Of a stretch of 64,000 nucleotides of DNA, positions 1 through 9,188 are shown one piece after another (position 1 is the stretch's first letter; each line of letters starts with the position of its first letter). The notes below the pieces were generated by a model. That model did no database searches, was not told the DNA's origin, and was given only the letters and a program-made list of their open reading frames with translations. This stretch comes from Oligoflexia bacterium (GTDB lineage: Bacteria > Bdellovibrionota > Bacteriovoracia > Bacteriovoracales > Bacteriovoracaceae): contig JAAEST010000033.1 in NCBI GenBank assembly GCA_024229115.1, positions 124,001 through 188,000 of the forward strand, in the 5' to 3' direction. The translations under genes were made by a program, and so were the position numbers.

Positions 1-1
1 T

Positions 2-2710
2 GCTCATGGTCTAGATGTTAAAGAAACACCAAGAGATATTTCTTATTGTGGTCATGCCATTATGGGTGATGATGTCTTCATTGTAGAAGACGCTAATAAA
101 GATGAACGTTTCAAAGACAATCCTTTTAATACAGGCGAACCTTACGTAAGATTTTATGCAGGAGCTCCTTTAATTACGCCATCAGGAAATCGCATTGGAA
201 CTCTCTGTGTGATTGACCATGAACCAAAAAAACTTAGCCCTTATCAAATAGAGACGTTAAAAGTATTAGCTCAGAATGTCGTCAATATTTTAGAGCTAAA
301 CATCAAAAGCGTTGAATTAGAGAAGCAAAAAGAACAATCTAAAAGCATTCAAGAAATTTCTCAAACAGGTGGGTGGGAACTTGATCTCGAAACAAACTTC
401 GTTTTTTGGAGTGATCAAGTTTATAACATCTATAAAATTCCAGTCGGTACACCAACTAAGAAAATTGATGGCGTTGCTTGTTATGCGCAACATGAGCAGC
501 CTAGGCTATTGGCACATTTAGATCGCATTTCCACAGAAGGTGGTTCTTATGATGATGTCTTTGAATTCTATGATATGGAAGGAAATAAGAAGTGGGTGAG
601 AGCTGTTGGTCATGGAATAAAGAATGAAAAAGGTGAGATAAAGAAGTTAGCTGGAACATTTCAAGATGTGACTCTCTATAAAGAAAGAGAACTTATTGAA
701 CAGACTATTTCTGATCTTCGTCAAAAATATATTGAGCTTAATAAGGATATCGATGAACTCTATAATTATGTTGTTACTCAATGCCTAGGATTATCAAATA
801 GTAGTTATGGTCATCTTGTCTCAGTTGATACAACAAGTTTATCTATCAAGATGTTATCTACCATTGGGGTGAGTGAAGATTGGGACAATATTAAAAATGA
901 ATTTATTGGAAATAGCGAGCTTTCAGAGTTTCTAAATGACAACCTTGGGGATGTTATTGTTAGTCGAGAAAGAATTGTCCATAATCACCTTGATGAGGGT
1001 AAGAAATCTTATGTCGCTTTTCCAATCTTTAATAAAAATTCCTTTGTGGCAATTCTTGTTCTTGGGGGAAATAAAAAAGGTTATTGTGAAGACTTTGTTC
1101 AACGTTTTCAAACGTTGCTTGATTTTCTCGGTGAGCTTATTTCTATTGAACGTCTCGATCATCAGAAAAGAGAAGCAGAAATTAAAACTAATATGATTCT
1201 CTCTGAAACAGGTATTGGTCTTTGGAATTTCTATCCGATAGATCAAAATCTCGTTTGGGATAAGAGTATGTTTAACCTCTATGAAATTGATGATTTTAGC
1301 TTTAATGGAAATAAGAAATTTTGGTTAAATCTGATTCATCCAGAAGATAGGGAAGAAGTCTCTAAGAACTTTGATTATTCTATTTCACATGAAGAAAAAT
1401 TTGAACATATCTATAGAATAATAACACCTAAAGGAACTAAGAAATATATTAAGTCTAAAGCAGAAATTATTCGCGACCTTAAAGGTATCCCCGTTAAAGT
1501 AGTAGGTATTAATTGGGATTATACAAAAGACTATGAATATAACAGACTGTTAATTGAGGCCAAAGATAAAGCAGAATCATTTGCCAAGGCCAAATCAGAA
1601 TTTTTGGCCAATATGTCTCATGAGATTAGAACACCAATGAACGGTGTTATTGGTATGCTCTCCCTTCTTTCTGAAACAGAGCTTAATGAAGAACAAATGG
1701 ATATGATTAGCACTATTCAAACTAGTGGAAATAATCTTCTTACTATTGTGAATGACATTTTGGATTTTTCTAAGGTTGAAGCAGGGAAAATGAGATTAGA
1801 AGAACTAACTTTTGATCTTCGTAAGTGTATTCAAGATTCCGTTAGTCTTGTTGAAAATGCTAATGATAATAAATCAGTAAAAATTGAAGCCATGATCGAT
1901 GAGAAAATACCAAACTTCGTCGATGGTGATATAACTCGTGTTGCTCAGATTCTTGTGAATCTTCTCTCAAATGCTTCAAAGTTTTCACAAGATGGTGGAA
2001 TAGTTAAGGTAAATGTCTCTCTTGCAGGTGAAATACAGCAAAATATGATCCCAATAAAACTAAGTGTTCAAGACTTTGGAATTGGTATTAGTAAGGAAAA
2101 TCAATCGAGACTTTTTAAGGCCTTTGAACAAGCTGATACGACTATTACCAGAGAGTATGGTGGAACAGGGCTAGGGCTTTCAATTTGTGCAAGTCTTGTA
2201 AAGCTCATGGATGGAAATATTTCAGTTGAAAGTAAAGAAGGTGTTGGTTCAACATTTGTTGCGAACTTTAAGTTAAAGGAAAGTTCGAAAGAGCTCTTTG
2301 AAGATACGAAGAAAATGATGAAGTCTCATGGTTTTAGTAATGAATACCCTCATCAAATTCTTTTGGTAGAAGATAATAAAATTAATCAAAAAGTAGCCAT
2401 GCTGATGTTTAAGAAGCTTGGCTATCAAACAGATATTGCTAATGATGGAATAGAGGCCTTAGAAATGGCCAAGGAAAAAGAATATTCTTTAATCTTTATG
2501 GATATGCAAATGCCAAGAATGGATGGAATTACCGCCACTAAAGAAATTTTTAGTAATAAGTTTTGTGGTAATCCAATCATTGTGGCCATGACAGCTAATG
2601 TTCTCCCTGAGGATAAGCATCAGTGTCTCTTGGCCGGTATGAGTGACTTTTTATCAAAGCCTATTAAAGTAGAAGATATAATGAGCGTTATATCGAAACA
2701 CTCAGTCTAA
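2..2710 (+). CDS. Hybrid sensor histidine kinase, 5' truncated (GAF-PAS-GAF-PAS-HisKA-HATPase-REC)
   Basis: The reading frame is open to the left edge of the window, and the residues before the first ATG (position 62) continue the GAF domain (PRDISYCGHAI), so that ATG is internal and the gene is partial. Numbered from position 62: GAF to about 80, PAS about 95-210, a second GAF-like domain about 215-365, PAS about 372-500, HisKA with phospho-His in MSHEIRTP (H520), HATPase with N box LVNLLSNASKF and glycine boxes FGIGIS and GGTGLGLS, then a C-terminal receiver with phospho-Asp in FMDMQMPRMDG. No membrane segment is seen in the visible part, so it is probably a cytoplasmic sensor that autophosphorylates and passes phosphate to its own receiver. 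The signal and output are unknown. It converges on hemE with 16 bp between them. Confidence 0.92.
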   Translation, partial: AHGLDVKETPRDISYCGHAIMGDDVFIVEDANKDERFKDNPFNTGEPYVRFYAGAPLITPSGNRIGTLCVIDHEPKKLSPYQIETLKVLAQNVVNILELNIKSVELEKQKEQSKSIQEISQTGGWELDLETNFVFWSDQVYNIYKIPVGTPTKKIDGVACYAQHEQPRLLAHLDRISTEGGSYDDVFEFYDMEGNKKWVRAVGHGIKNEKGEIKKLAGTFQDVTLYKERELIEQTISDLRQKYIELNKDIDELYNYVVTQCLGLSNSSYGHLVSVDTTSLSIKMLSTIGVSEDWDNIKNEFIGNSELSEFLNDNLGDVIVSRERIVHNHLDEGKKSYVAFPIFNKNSFVAILVLGGNKKGYCEDFVQRFQTLLDFLGELISIERLDHQKREAEIKTNMILSETGIGLWNFYPIDQNLVWDKSMFNLYEIDDFSFNGNKKFWLNLIHPEDREEVSKNFDYSISHEEKFEHIYRIITPKGTKKYIKSKAEIIRDLKGIPVKVVGINWDYTKDYEYNRLLIEAKDKAESFAKAKSEFLANMSHEIRTPMNGVIGMLSLLSETELNEEQMDMISTIQTSGNNLLTIVNDILDFSKVEAGKMRLEELTFDLRKCIQDSVSLVENANDNKSVKIEAMIDEKIPNFVDGDITRVAQILVNLLSNASKFSQDGGIVKVNVSLAGEIQQNMIPIKLSVQDFGIGISKENQSRLFKAFEQADTTITREYGGTGLGLSICASLVKLMDGNISVESKEGVGSTFVANFKLKESSKELFEDTKKMMKSHGFSNEYPHQILLVEDNKINQKVAMLMFKKLGYQTDIANDGIEALEMAKEKEYSLIFMDMQMPRMDGITATKEIFSNKFCGNPIIVAMTANVLPEDKHQCLLAGMSDFLSKPIKVEDIMSVISKHSV

Positions 2711-2726
2711 ATGACCTGATGGCGAT

Positions 2727-3764
2727 TTAGTAAATAAAATTATCCTGAATATACTTAACAGTGTTACGAACATTTTCTTCTGGAGTATGCTGAAGAACAC
2801 CATGACCTAAACCTGCAATCCATTTCGATAGGTCTAAGTCGCCTGTATTCATAGAAGCCCACCATTTCTCTAATTTACCTTCTAAAAGTTCCCATGGAAG
2901 ATGAAGGTGAGAAGGGTCTAAGTTTCCTTGAATATAGTAGTCTTTTGAAAACTCTTTAAGAACAGCTGGAAGGTTTGTTCTCCAGTCAACACCTAATACA
3001 TCAAGATTATCATCTTCAATTGCTCTTAAGTAATCAACGTGTGTTAGCTTTGAATAATAAGTAAGAGGAATATCTGGATACTTTGCCTTAATTGCTTTTG
3101 TTACCGTTTTTAGAGCTTGTAATGGGTATGCTTTAAAATCATTGAGATCCATTTCTCCAACTGCTGTATCAAAGAGACAGATACCATCAGCTCCACCTTT
3201 AATCTGAATTTCGATATTTTCAATCATAGTAGGGATTAAAAGTTCGAGGAACCCTTGCCAGCGACCATCATAAAATCCTTTTTTTGAATCAGTAAGATTC
3301 CCACTATGTCCACCTTCAACAGCGTAAGTGTAAAGTGTAAAAGGTGCTCCAACGAAACCTAGAAGAGTTTTTTCTTGAGGAAGTTCTTTTTTCAATAGAG
3401 TTAGAGCATCTGCTTGAAACTTATAATAATCCGCACATGTTTGATTTGGTTGCATCTCTTTTAGACGATCAACACTATCTAGCTTCATATCCATTTTTGG
3501 ACCTGGATTATAAACAAGTCCCATATTAAATAGTTCTAATGGGTAGAGGATATCACTGAAGAGAATTGCAGCATCAAATTTAAAATCTCTCATTGGACCC
3601 ATGGTAATTTCACAGGCAAGGTCTGGTTGTTTACACATGGTTACGAAGTCACTGTCTTTTCTAATATTTTGATAATGAGAATGGTATCTTCCTGCTTGTC
3701 TCATAAACCATACTGGTACTTGTGTCTTTCCATCTCTTTGAGTTCTATTTGTGTATAATCCCAT
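2727..3764 (-). CDS. hemE: Uroporphyrinogen decarboxylase HemE
   Basis: Converts uroporphyrinogen III to coproporphyrinogen III in heme biosynthesis, in the cytoplasm. At 345 residues it has the family's usual length. The signature PVWFMRQAGRY (residues 17-27) forms part of the substrate pocket, and FSDILYP supplies the expected active-site Asp. The ATG lies 2 bp after the stop of the response regulator gene, and its Shine-Dalgarno AAGGAT overlaps that stop, so translation is probably coupled. It is the last gene of the hemA-hemCD-hemL-kinase-regulator-hemE operon. Confidence 0.96.
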   Translation of the reverse strand: MGLYTNRTQRDGKTQVPVWFMRQAGRYHSHYQNIRKDSDFVTMCKQPDLACEITMGPMRDFKFDAAILFSDILYPLELFNMGLVYNPGPKMDMKLDSVDRLKEMQPNQTCADYYKFQADALTLLKKELPQEKTLLGFVGAPFTLYTYAVEGGHSGNLTDSKKGFYDGRWQGFLELLIPTMIENIEIQIKGGADGICLFDTAVGEMDLNDFKAYPLQALKTVTKAIKAKYPDIPLTYYSKLTHVDYLRAIEDDNLDVLGVDWRTNLPAVLKEFSKDYYIQGNLDPSHLHLPWELLEGKLEKWWASMNTGDLDLSKWIAGLGHGVLQHTPEENVRNTVKYIQDNFIY

Positions 3765-3766
3765 TT

Positions 3767-4462
3767 CTAATCCTTTATAATAAGCTTGTAGCCTATACCT
3801 CTTATACTTTGAATATTTATTGTTGTTTGTTTATCTGTCTCACACCATTTTCTTAATTTAACGATGTAATTGTCGATTGTTCTATTGCTTGGAAATTTAT
3901 TATTTCCCCAAACTTCTTGAATTATCTCTTCTCTTTCTACTGCTTCCGGTGATTTTTCATAGAGCAACTTTAAGATCGCGCATTCTTTTTGAGAAAGGGA
4001 AATTATGTTTCCCTCACCATCAACAACTTCATATTGATTAAAGAGAATCTTAAGGTCACCGTGAATAATTTCATTGGAAATTGTCTTAAGTCCTTGATCA
4101 AGCTCTTTAATTTTTTCTAAACGTAGAGTTAATTCTTTAAGGGCAAATGGCTTAGTTATATAGTCTTGGGCACCAAGCTCTAGTCCCTCAACCTTAGTTT
4201 CAGGGTCATTAAGGGCCGAAAGAAAGAGAAAGACAAAGTTCTTTCTAATCTCACGCCATTGTTTAGCTAGATCGAGCCCATTTCCATCAGGGAGACCAAT
4301 ATCTAAGAGGATGATATTTGGATTTTCTTCTTTGAAAACTCTATCTGCATCTTCTTTGGTCTGTGACCAAAAGACTTGATAGTTTTGTGCCTGAAGATAC
4401 TCCATAAGTGTAGAACCTAGGTTCTTCTCATCTTCAACGATCAGAATTTTATGTTGCTCCAT
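3767..4462 (-). CDS. OmpR/PhoB-family response regulator inside the heme operon
   Basis: Receiver domain about 1-120 with acidic residues E10/D11, phospho-Asp D54 (LLDIGLPDGNG) and the conserved Lys in TKPF. A C-terminal winged-helix DNA-binding domain occupies about 135-231 and ends in the typical IRGIGYKL. It should be phosphorylated by the kinase encoded just upstream, whose 3' end it overlaps by 14 bp, and then bind DNA as a dimer. Its place between hemL and hemE suggests a role in tetrapyrrole or envelope control, but the regulon cannot be read from the sequence. No operator was identified. Confidence 0.93.
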   Translation of the reverse strand: MEQHKILIVEDEKNLGSTLMEYLQAQNYQVFWSQTKEDADRVFKEENPNIILLDIGLPDGNGLDLAKQWREIRKNFVFLFLSALNDPETKVEGLELGAQDYITKPFALKELTLRLEKIKELDQGLKTISNEIIHGDLKILFNQYEVVDGEGNIISLSQKECAILKLLYEKSPEAVEREEIIQEVWGNNKFPSNRTIDNYIVKLRKWCETDKQTTINIQSIRGIGYKLIIKD

Positions 4463-5345
4463 TCTGACCTACCAATTTTAAATTGAAAGTAAGATTCCAC
4501 TTACTATTATTTGCAATTTTTAATTCTCCACCCATTAATGATGAAAGTTTTCTACAAAGGTAGAGGCCAATGCCTGAACCTTTTGAGCTATTATGCTTAT
4601 AGAAAAGTCTTCCAACTTTTTCTTTATTTCCAGTAAACTCACCATCATCTTCATAACTAATATTTAAAAAGTCATTTTCAGGATTGAGTTTTATTGTCGC
4701 AATATTTTTCTTGCTATGGGTGAGAGTATTTTCAAATAAATTTCTAAGGATCAGTTCAAGAGCATACTGATCTGCGAGAACAAAGTATTCCTTAGAGTTA
4801 TCAAAATTGAGCTCAATTTGAGGGGTCCATTTTTGGTGAACATCTTTGATAAAATTATTAATTTGTATATTTTCAAGGTTAAGGTTACCACCACCTTCAA
4901 TTCTTCCAAGTTGAAGAATCTTATCCATTTGATCTTCTAGTTTCTTAGAGTCTTCAATCAAGCGACTGGAATACTTTTGGATATTAGCAGCATCAATATT
5001 TTGAGACTGGCTAATTTCATCGAGAACCTCAGCCTGAAGCCTCATTGAGGCAAGGGGTGTCTTAAGTTCATGTGTCATTCCTGCATAGAAGGCCTGGATC
5101 CCTTTATTCTTCTTTTGATCTCGAATATAGAGAATGAGAAGTGAGATACTTAGAAGTATTAGAATAACAAGAAAGGTCGCTCCTTCCCACTTAATCATCG
5201 TCATCATCTTTGATGATTTTTCAGCAGGAAGAAATTCTTGAACTTTGAAAAAAGAGTACATCCACCAAGCACCTAGTGTAGAGAGGTAGACAATGTAAAA
5301 GAGACTTAACCAAAGGAATAAGTCTTTTTTAAAGCTCTTAATCAA
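4449..5345 (-). CDS. Membrane sensor histidine kinase inside the heme operon
   Basis: Two membrane segments (about residues 10-32 and 53-75) flank a periplasmic loop of only about 20-25 residues, as in intramembrane-sensing kinases. The cytoplasmic part has the HisKA box MTHELKTPLASM (His about 92) and an HATPase domain with an N box (LRNLFENTLTHS) and GSGIGLYL. Start choice: an in-frame TTG at 5399 extends the frame but lies inside hemL and has no Shine-Dalgarno. The TTG at 5345, one base after the hemL stop, has GGAG five bases upstream and gives 298 residues, so it is preferred. The partner is the OmpR-type regulator encoded next. The stimulus is unknown. Confidence 0.88.
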   Translation of the reverse strand: MIKSFKKDLFLWLSLFYIVYLSTLGAWWMYSFFKVQEFLPAEKSSKMMTMIKWEGATFLVILILLSISLLILYIRDQKKNKGIQAFYAGMTHELKTPLASMRLQAEVLDEISQSQNIDAANIQKYSSRLIEDSKKLEDQMDKILQLGRIEGGGNLNLENIQINNFIKDVHQKWTPQIELNFDNSKEYFVLADQYALELILRNLFENTLTHSKKNIATIKLNPENDFLNISYEDDGEFTGNKEKVGRLFYKHNSSKGSGIGLYLCRKLSSLMGGELKIANNSKWNLTFNLKLVGQNGAT

Positions 5346-5346
5346 A

Positions 5347-6615
5347 TTAACTCCATAATCTCTTTTCGAGATCAGCAATAACTTTCTCATCGTGAGCAAG
5401 ACTCACAAATCCAACTTCATAAGCATTGGGTGCTAAATAAATTCCTTTCTTCAGAAGAGTATGAAAGAGTGGGTAAAACCCATCCATCAGATTATCTGGA
5501 ATATCACAGGCCTTATTGATTTCACCTTTCGGGCTAAACCAAAAAAGACTTGCTCTAGAATAAAGAGAAATATTTTTGAACTCACCATTATTATATTCAG
5601 CAAGCCACTTGTTAAAGAGATCAACAATTTTTTTAGTGTTATCTTCAATTATTTTATAGGCATCAGTTGTCATCTTAGAAAGTGTTGCAAGCCCACCAAT
5701 CATGGCAAGAGGGTTCGCACTTAGAGTTCCTGCTTGGTATACAGGTCCAAGAGGAGCTAATGTTTCCATGATCTCTTTAGAAGCACCTAAGGCTCCAACA
5801 GGTAATCCTCCACCAATAATTTTTCCATAAGTAACGATGTCTGGTATTATCCCTGTTACTTCGGCCATCCCTCCAAAAGCTACTCTAAAGCCACTAATCA
5901 CTTCATCAAAAATAAGAAGTGAATTATTTTCTTTGGTAATGTCTCTGAGGAATTGGAGATATTCTTGAGTTTGTGGAAGTAATCCGTTATTGGCCGGTAG
6001 TGGTTCTACAATAATAGCGGCGATTTGATCTCTGTGATCATTAAAGCAAGCTTTTAAACCTTCCATGTCTCCTAATTCAAGAATAAGAGTATCTTGCGCA
6101 CAACCAGCAGGAACACCAGCACTTGAAGCTTCAGCTTCTCCGGCAAGTCCTGAACCTGCTTTGATAAGCATTGAATCTACATGCCCATGATAACAACCAT
6201 TAAATTTAATGATTTTATTTTTCTTCGTATATCCCCTGGCCAGTCTTAAGGCCGTCATTACTGCTTCTGTTCCCGAGTTTACAAAACGAATTTGATCGAT
6301 GAATGAAATTTTCTCAATAAGAAACTTTGCAAGATCAAGTGAGTATGGTTCACAAGCTCCGTAACTCCAACCACGATTGAGTTGCTCCGTTAATTGAGCC
6401 TTTACCTCGCTGTTTGCGTGACCAAGGATGAGTGGTCCAAAGCTCATACAGAAGTCGATATAATTCTTTCCTTCAGTATCAGTGAAGTAGGCACCTTGTG
6501 CTTCTTTAAAAAAGCGAGGAGCAATTTCAAGACCTTTAAAACTTCTTACTGGAGAGTGTACTCCACCTGGAACAAAGTTCTTACTTTCTTTAAATAGGTT
6601 TTCGTTATCGTTCAT
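5347..6615 (-). CDS. hemL: Glutamate-1-semialdehyde 2,1-aminomutase HemL
   Basis: PLP-dependent enzyme making 5-aminolevulinate from glutamate-1-semialdehyde, the second step of the C5 pathway. Its 422 residues are standard. Visible signatures are VPGGVHSPVRSF near the N-terminus, NSGTEAVMTALRLAR for cofactor phosphate binding, IFDEVISGFR, and TYGKIIGGGLPVGA carrying the Lys that forms the Schiff base. It lies between hemCD (22 bp upstream) and the sensor kinase, whose start follows its stop by one base. Together with hemA it shows that ALA is made from glutamyl-tRNA. Confidence 0.97.
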   Translation of the reverse strand: MNDNENLFKESKNFVPGGVHSPVRSFKGLEIAPRFFKEAQGAYFTDTEGKNYIDFCMSFGPLILGHANSEVKAQLTEQLNRGWSYGACEPYSLDLAKFLIEKISFIDQIRFVNSGTEAVMTALRLARGYTKKNKIIKFNGCYHGHVDSMLIKAGSGLAGEAEASSAGVPAGCAQDTLILELGDMEGLKACFNDHRDQIAAIIVEPLPANNGLLPQTQEYLQFLRDITKENNSLLIFDEVISGFRVAFGGMAEVTGIIPDIVTYGKIIGGGLPVGALGASKEIMETLAPLGPVYQAGTLSANPLAMIGGLATLSKMTTDAYKIIEDNTKKIVDLFNKWLAEYNNGEFKNISLYSRASLFWFSPKGEINKACDIPDNLMDGFYPLFHTLLKKGIYLAPNAYEVGFVSLAHDEKVIADLEKRLWS

Positions 6616-6637
6616 ATATCTTCCTTTAATTATAAAA

Positions 6638-8209
6638 TTATCTAATTAGCCATTGATCAAAAGTTTTTACACTATAGAAAGGAAAAACTTCGATATTACT
6701 TTCTTTAAAAAGCTCGTATGTTTTTCCAATACCACAACAGTGAATAGCCGATGATATTGCCGGAAACTTCGAAACATAGGCTTGGTATTGGCGATAGCTT
6801 GTCCAATAAAAGATTGGACAATTTTCAATATCTTCTTGTGATTCTGTTATCTCAAAATCATAGGTATGAATAGTTTCACTTGGGTAGACAGAGCTCTTAC
6901 TCTTAGAATCTTTATGACTTAGGATTGTTAATTCTTTTTTTCCACCTCTTAATTTTTCAAAGAGCTGTACTAGCTTACTCTCTAAATAAAGATCAATAAC
7001 AGTAGAACCTAGTGAGTCAGATGTTCCATTTACCCATTGACCAGCTGCCGCTAATTTTCTCATGGTCTTGGCACCAGCTGTCCATAAACTAGAAAAGTTT
7101 TTTTCATTTGAATTAAAACTTTCCATCGCGTGAGTTGTGGTCACCAGTAGAGGACCTTGAGAGTCATATTTCGTACTGAGTGGTTTTTTGAGAGTTAAGG
7201 TATCTCCGAGATAGTTTTCATATTTAAGTGGCATCCCTTTTAAAGCTTTTTCACCTAAACCAACAAAGGCCTTCGCAAATTTGGCTTTAATCGGTTTATT
7301 CCCACCTTCTAGGGTTTGATATTCAATATCTAGATTATCAACAGTTCCTTTTTGTGAAACTAAGAAGTGATCTTTAAACTTAGTGACATTAATACCAACA
7401 GCAAGGTGACAACCACCACCGTAAGTTTGAAAGAGTTGTCTTTCAATTCTTACTTCTTCTTGAGTTTGATTATGATGAACTGTTTGCAGAGCTTGAAGAA
7501 GTTCTCCATTATCGTCGCGAGTTCTTAAACACTCAATACCTAAAGCACCTTGAGAGGCGGCACTTGGAAAAATCGATTGCGGAAGGATCATATAGTCAAG
7601 ATCGGCAATTAGTGGCTTCAGTTCTTCACTGGCCTTATCATCTTTAGCTAGTCTTTCAATCCCTGGAAGGGCCAAAACGATAGCGTGATAATCTTTATTA
7701 TTTAATTTCTCTAAGCGAGTATTAACATTTCCTCTTAGCATCTTCGTTGTAACTTTAAGCTTTTCTCCATTTGGTAGGTAAGGAGCGAGGTTGGCTTCAA
7801 TATTAACAATACGACGAGGGGAGCTTGTTCCTACGACAAAATCTTCATTGAAAGTTTTTGCTTTTAGACTTTCTAAAGCTTCTTTTCTAATAAAAAGTAT
7901 ATCATTTCCAAAAGTTCTTTCAGTAATCGCGGCTAATTGAAAGTCTTTTGGTCTATCGGAACCAAGATCTTTATAAGAATGAACGACAAGATCAATTTCA
8001 CCAGCTTGAAGGGCCTGATCCAATTCTTTCGTGAAGAAGTCTTTCCCTTCCATTTGCCATAGTGGCTTATCTGTTTTGATATCACCTTCAGTTTTGATAA
8101 CGACTAGTTCAAATTGGTGATTGGTTCTTTCTTCGAGTAATTCTTTGATTTGTTGACATTGAGTTAAAGCAAGTAAACTTCCACGGGTGCCGATTTTGTA
8201 CTTTTTCAT
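6638..8209 (-). CDS. hemC: HemC-HemD fusion: hydroxymethylbilane synthase with C-terminal uroporphyrinogen III synthase-like domain
   Basis: Residues 1 to about 310 are hydroxymethylbilane synthase (porphobilinogen deaminase): KIGTRGSLLALTQ at the N-terminus, VVHSYKDLGSDRP, the GTSSPRR segment, and C267 in GGGCHLAVG, the expected attachment site of the dipyrromethane cofactor. HemC is normally about 310 residues; here about 210 more follow. This tail has a TTTHAMESF segment, WTAGAKTMRKL and a C-terminal CCGIGKTYELFKESNIEV, resembling the HemD fold (TSxxA, AVGxxTA, IGxxTA). One polypeptide may therefore make and cyclise hydroxymethylbilane. The HemC part is certain; the HemD assignment is inferred from weak motifs. 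It lies 13 bp after hemA. Confidence 0.9.
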   Translation of the reverse strand: MKKYKIGTRGSLLALTQCQQIKELLEERTNHQFELVVIKTEGDIKTDKPLWQMEGKDFFTKELDQALQAGEIDLVVHSYKDLGSDRPKDFQLAAITERTFGNDILFIRKEALESLKAKTFNEDFVVGTSSPRRIVNIEANLAPYLPNGEKLKVTTKMLRGNVNTRLEKLNNKDYHAIVLALPGIERLAKDDKASEELKPLIADLDYMILPQSIFPSAASQGALGIECLRTRDDNGELLQALQTVHHNQTQEEVRIERQLFQTYGGGCHLAVGINVTKFKDHFLVSQKGTVDNLDIEYQTLEGGNKPIKAKFAKAFVGLGEKALKGMPLKYENYLGDTLTLKKPLSTKYDSQGPLLVTTTHAMESFNSNEKNFSSLWTAGAKTMRKLAAAGQWVNGTSDSLGSTVIDLYLESKLVQLFEKLRGGKKELTILSHKDSKSKSSVYPSETIHTYDFEITESQEDIENCPIFYWTSYRQYQAYVSKFPAISSAIHCCGIGKTYELFKESNIEVFPFYSVKTFDQWLIR

Positions 8210-8222
8210 TTGAGCTGCTTTT

Positions 8223-9143
8223 TTATAAGTAATTATGATTTGTTTTTAATTGAGTTGGATCTCCACTTCTTTTGTTAACAAGATGATTAATTCTTTCTTT
8301 CGCAAATTCAATCTTCTCTTTATAGACGCGACTCATTTCTTCACCATGAGCAAAGATCTCATTGAGTTTTAAAATATTGTGATTGAGTCCAAATGTATCA
8401 GAGAAGATAGAAGGTTCTCCTAAACAAATGGCAAAGTTTTCATTAACGGCATCTCTCCACTCATGAACAATATCATCTTCAATATTAAAAGCTGTTGTTC
8501 CAATGGTATTGATAACTACATCAAAGTCATGCCACTGAGAATGAGTACTCCAGCACTTTCGGTTTGAAGTGAAGTGATTTGTTAATTCACTGACTCGATC
8601 TTCATTTCTAGCACAAATATGAAAATCAAAACGACGATGAGAGATCTTTAAAATATCTTCGGCCAATTGTCCGGACCCAAGTAACAAGATGCTTTGCCCT
8701 TTATCAAATCTTTGACATAAAAGCTTACGAACAATTCCAGCATAGGTAAGAAGACCAATCTCTTGAAGGTGTTTTCTTCTGACTTCTTTCGCATCTTTAA
8801 AAAGCTTTTCAAGGACACGAAGAACTTTTCCATTGATTTGATCATGAGTTGTGAATTCGTGATAAGCCTTTTTAAATTGCGAAACGACTTCGTATTCACC
8901 CTGGATCTTACTTTTAAGACCACAAATTGTTTCTAAAAGATATTGATAAGCTTCGCCTTCCTTGAGGATTTGGACGCTTGGGTTTTGAGCTGTATTGAGA
9001 ATATATTGGAAGGGTCTTTGCCCATATCCAACAATCATAACTCGCTGGCATGTGTTGAGAAAGAAGACATCTCCACATGGCTGAAGGGACAACTCAGTCC
9101 CAGCTGGTAAATTTACTACACATAAATCGGTAAGCATGTTCAT
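8223..9143 (-). CDS. hemA: Short, divergent glutamyl-tRNA reductase HemA
   Basis: First enzyme of the C5 pathway, reducing Glu-tRNA to glutamate-1-semialdehyde with NADPH. Family signs are FFLNTCQR (the catalytic Cys of the usual STCNR), GLKSKIQGEYEVVSQFKKAY (usual GLxSxxxGExQIxxQVKxAY), and a nucleotide-binding stretch ILLLGSGQLAEDI. The protein is 306 residues against about 420 for typical HemA. The usual N-terminal NHxxAxxxRE segment is missing and the C-terminal dimerisation helices are largely absent. No frameshift is visible, and position (first in the heme operon, before hemCD and hemL) supports the call. Operon transcription probably starts in the 45-bp gap to the divergent gene. Confidence 0.85.
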   Translation of the reverse strand: MNMLTDLCVVNLPAGTELSLQPCGDVFFLNTCQRVMIVGYGQRPFQYILNTAQNPSVQILKEGEAYQYLLETICGLKSKIQGEYEVVSQFKKAYHEFTTHDQINGKVLRVLEKLFKDAKEVRRKHLQEIGLLTYAGIVRKLLCQRFDKGQSILLLGSGQLAEDILKISHRRFDFHICARNEDRVSELTNHFTSNRKCWSTHSQWHDFDVVINTIGTTAFNIEDDIVHEWRDAVNENFAICLGEPSIFSDTFGLNHNILKLNEIFAHGEEMSRVYKEKIEFAKERINHLVNKRSGDPTQLKTNHNYL

Positions 9144-9188
9144 AATTTAACAGGTTTATCCCATATTTTTGTCATAGAAATGTAGAAA

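Noticed and set aside
62-64. ATG as start of the first kinase gene
   Set aside because: The GAF domain continues upstream in frame to the window edge, so this ATG is internal.
932-1246. Open frames on the other strand inside the hybrid kinase
   Set aside because: They have no family motif or Shine-Dalgarno and lie in a region whose + frame is a clear kinase.
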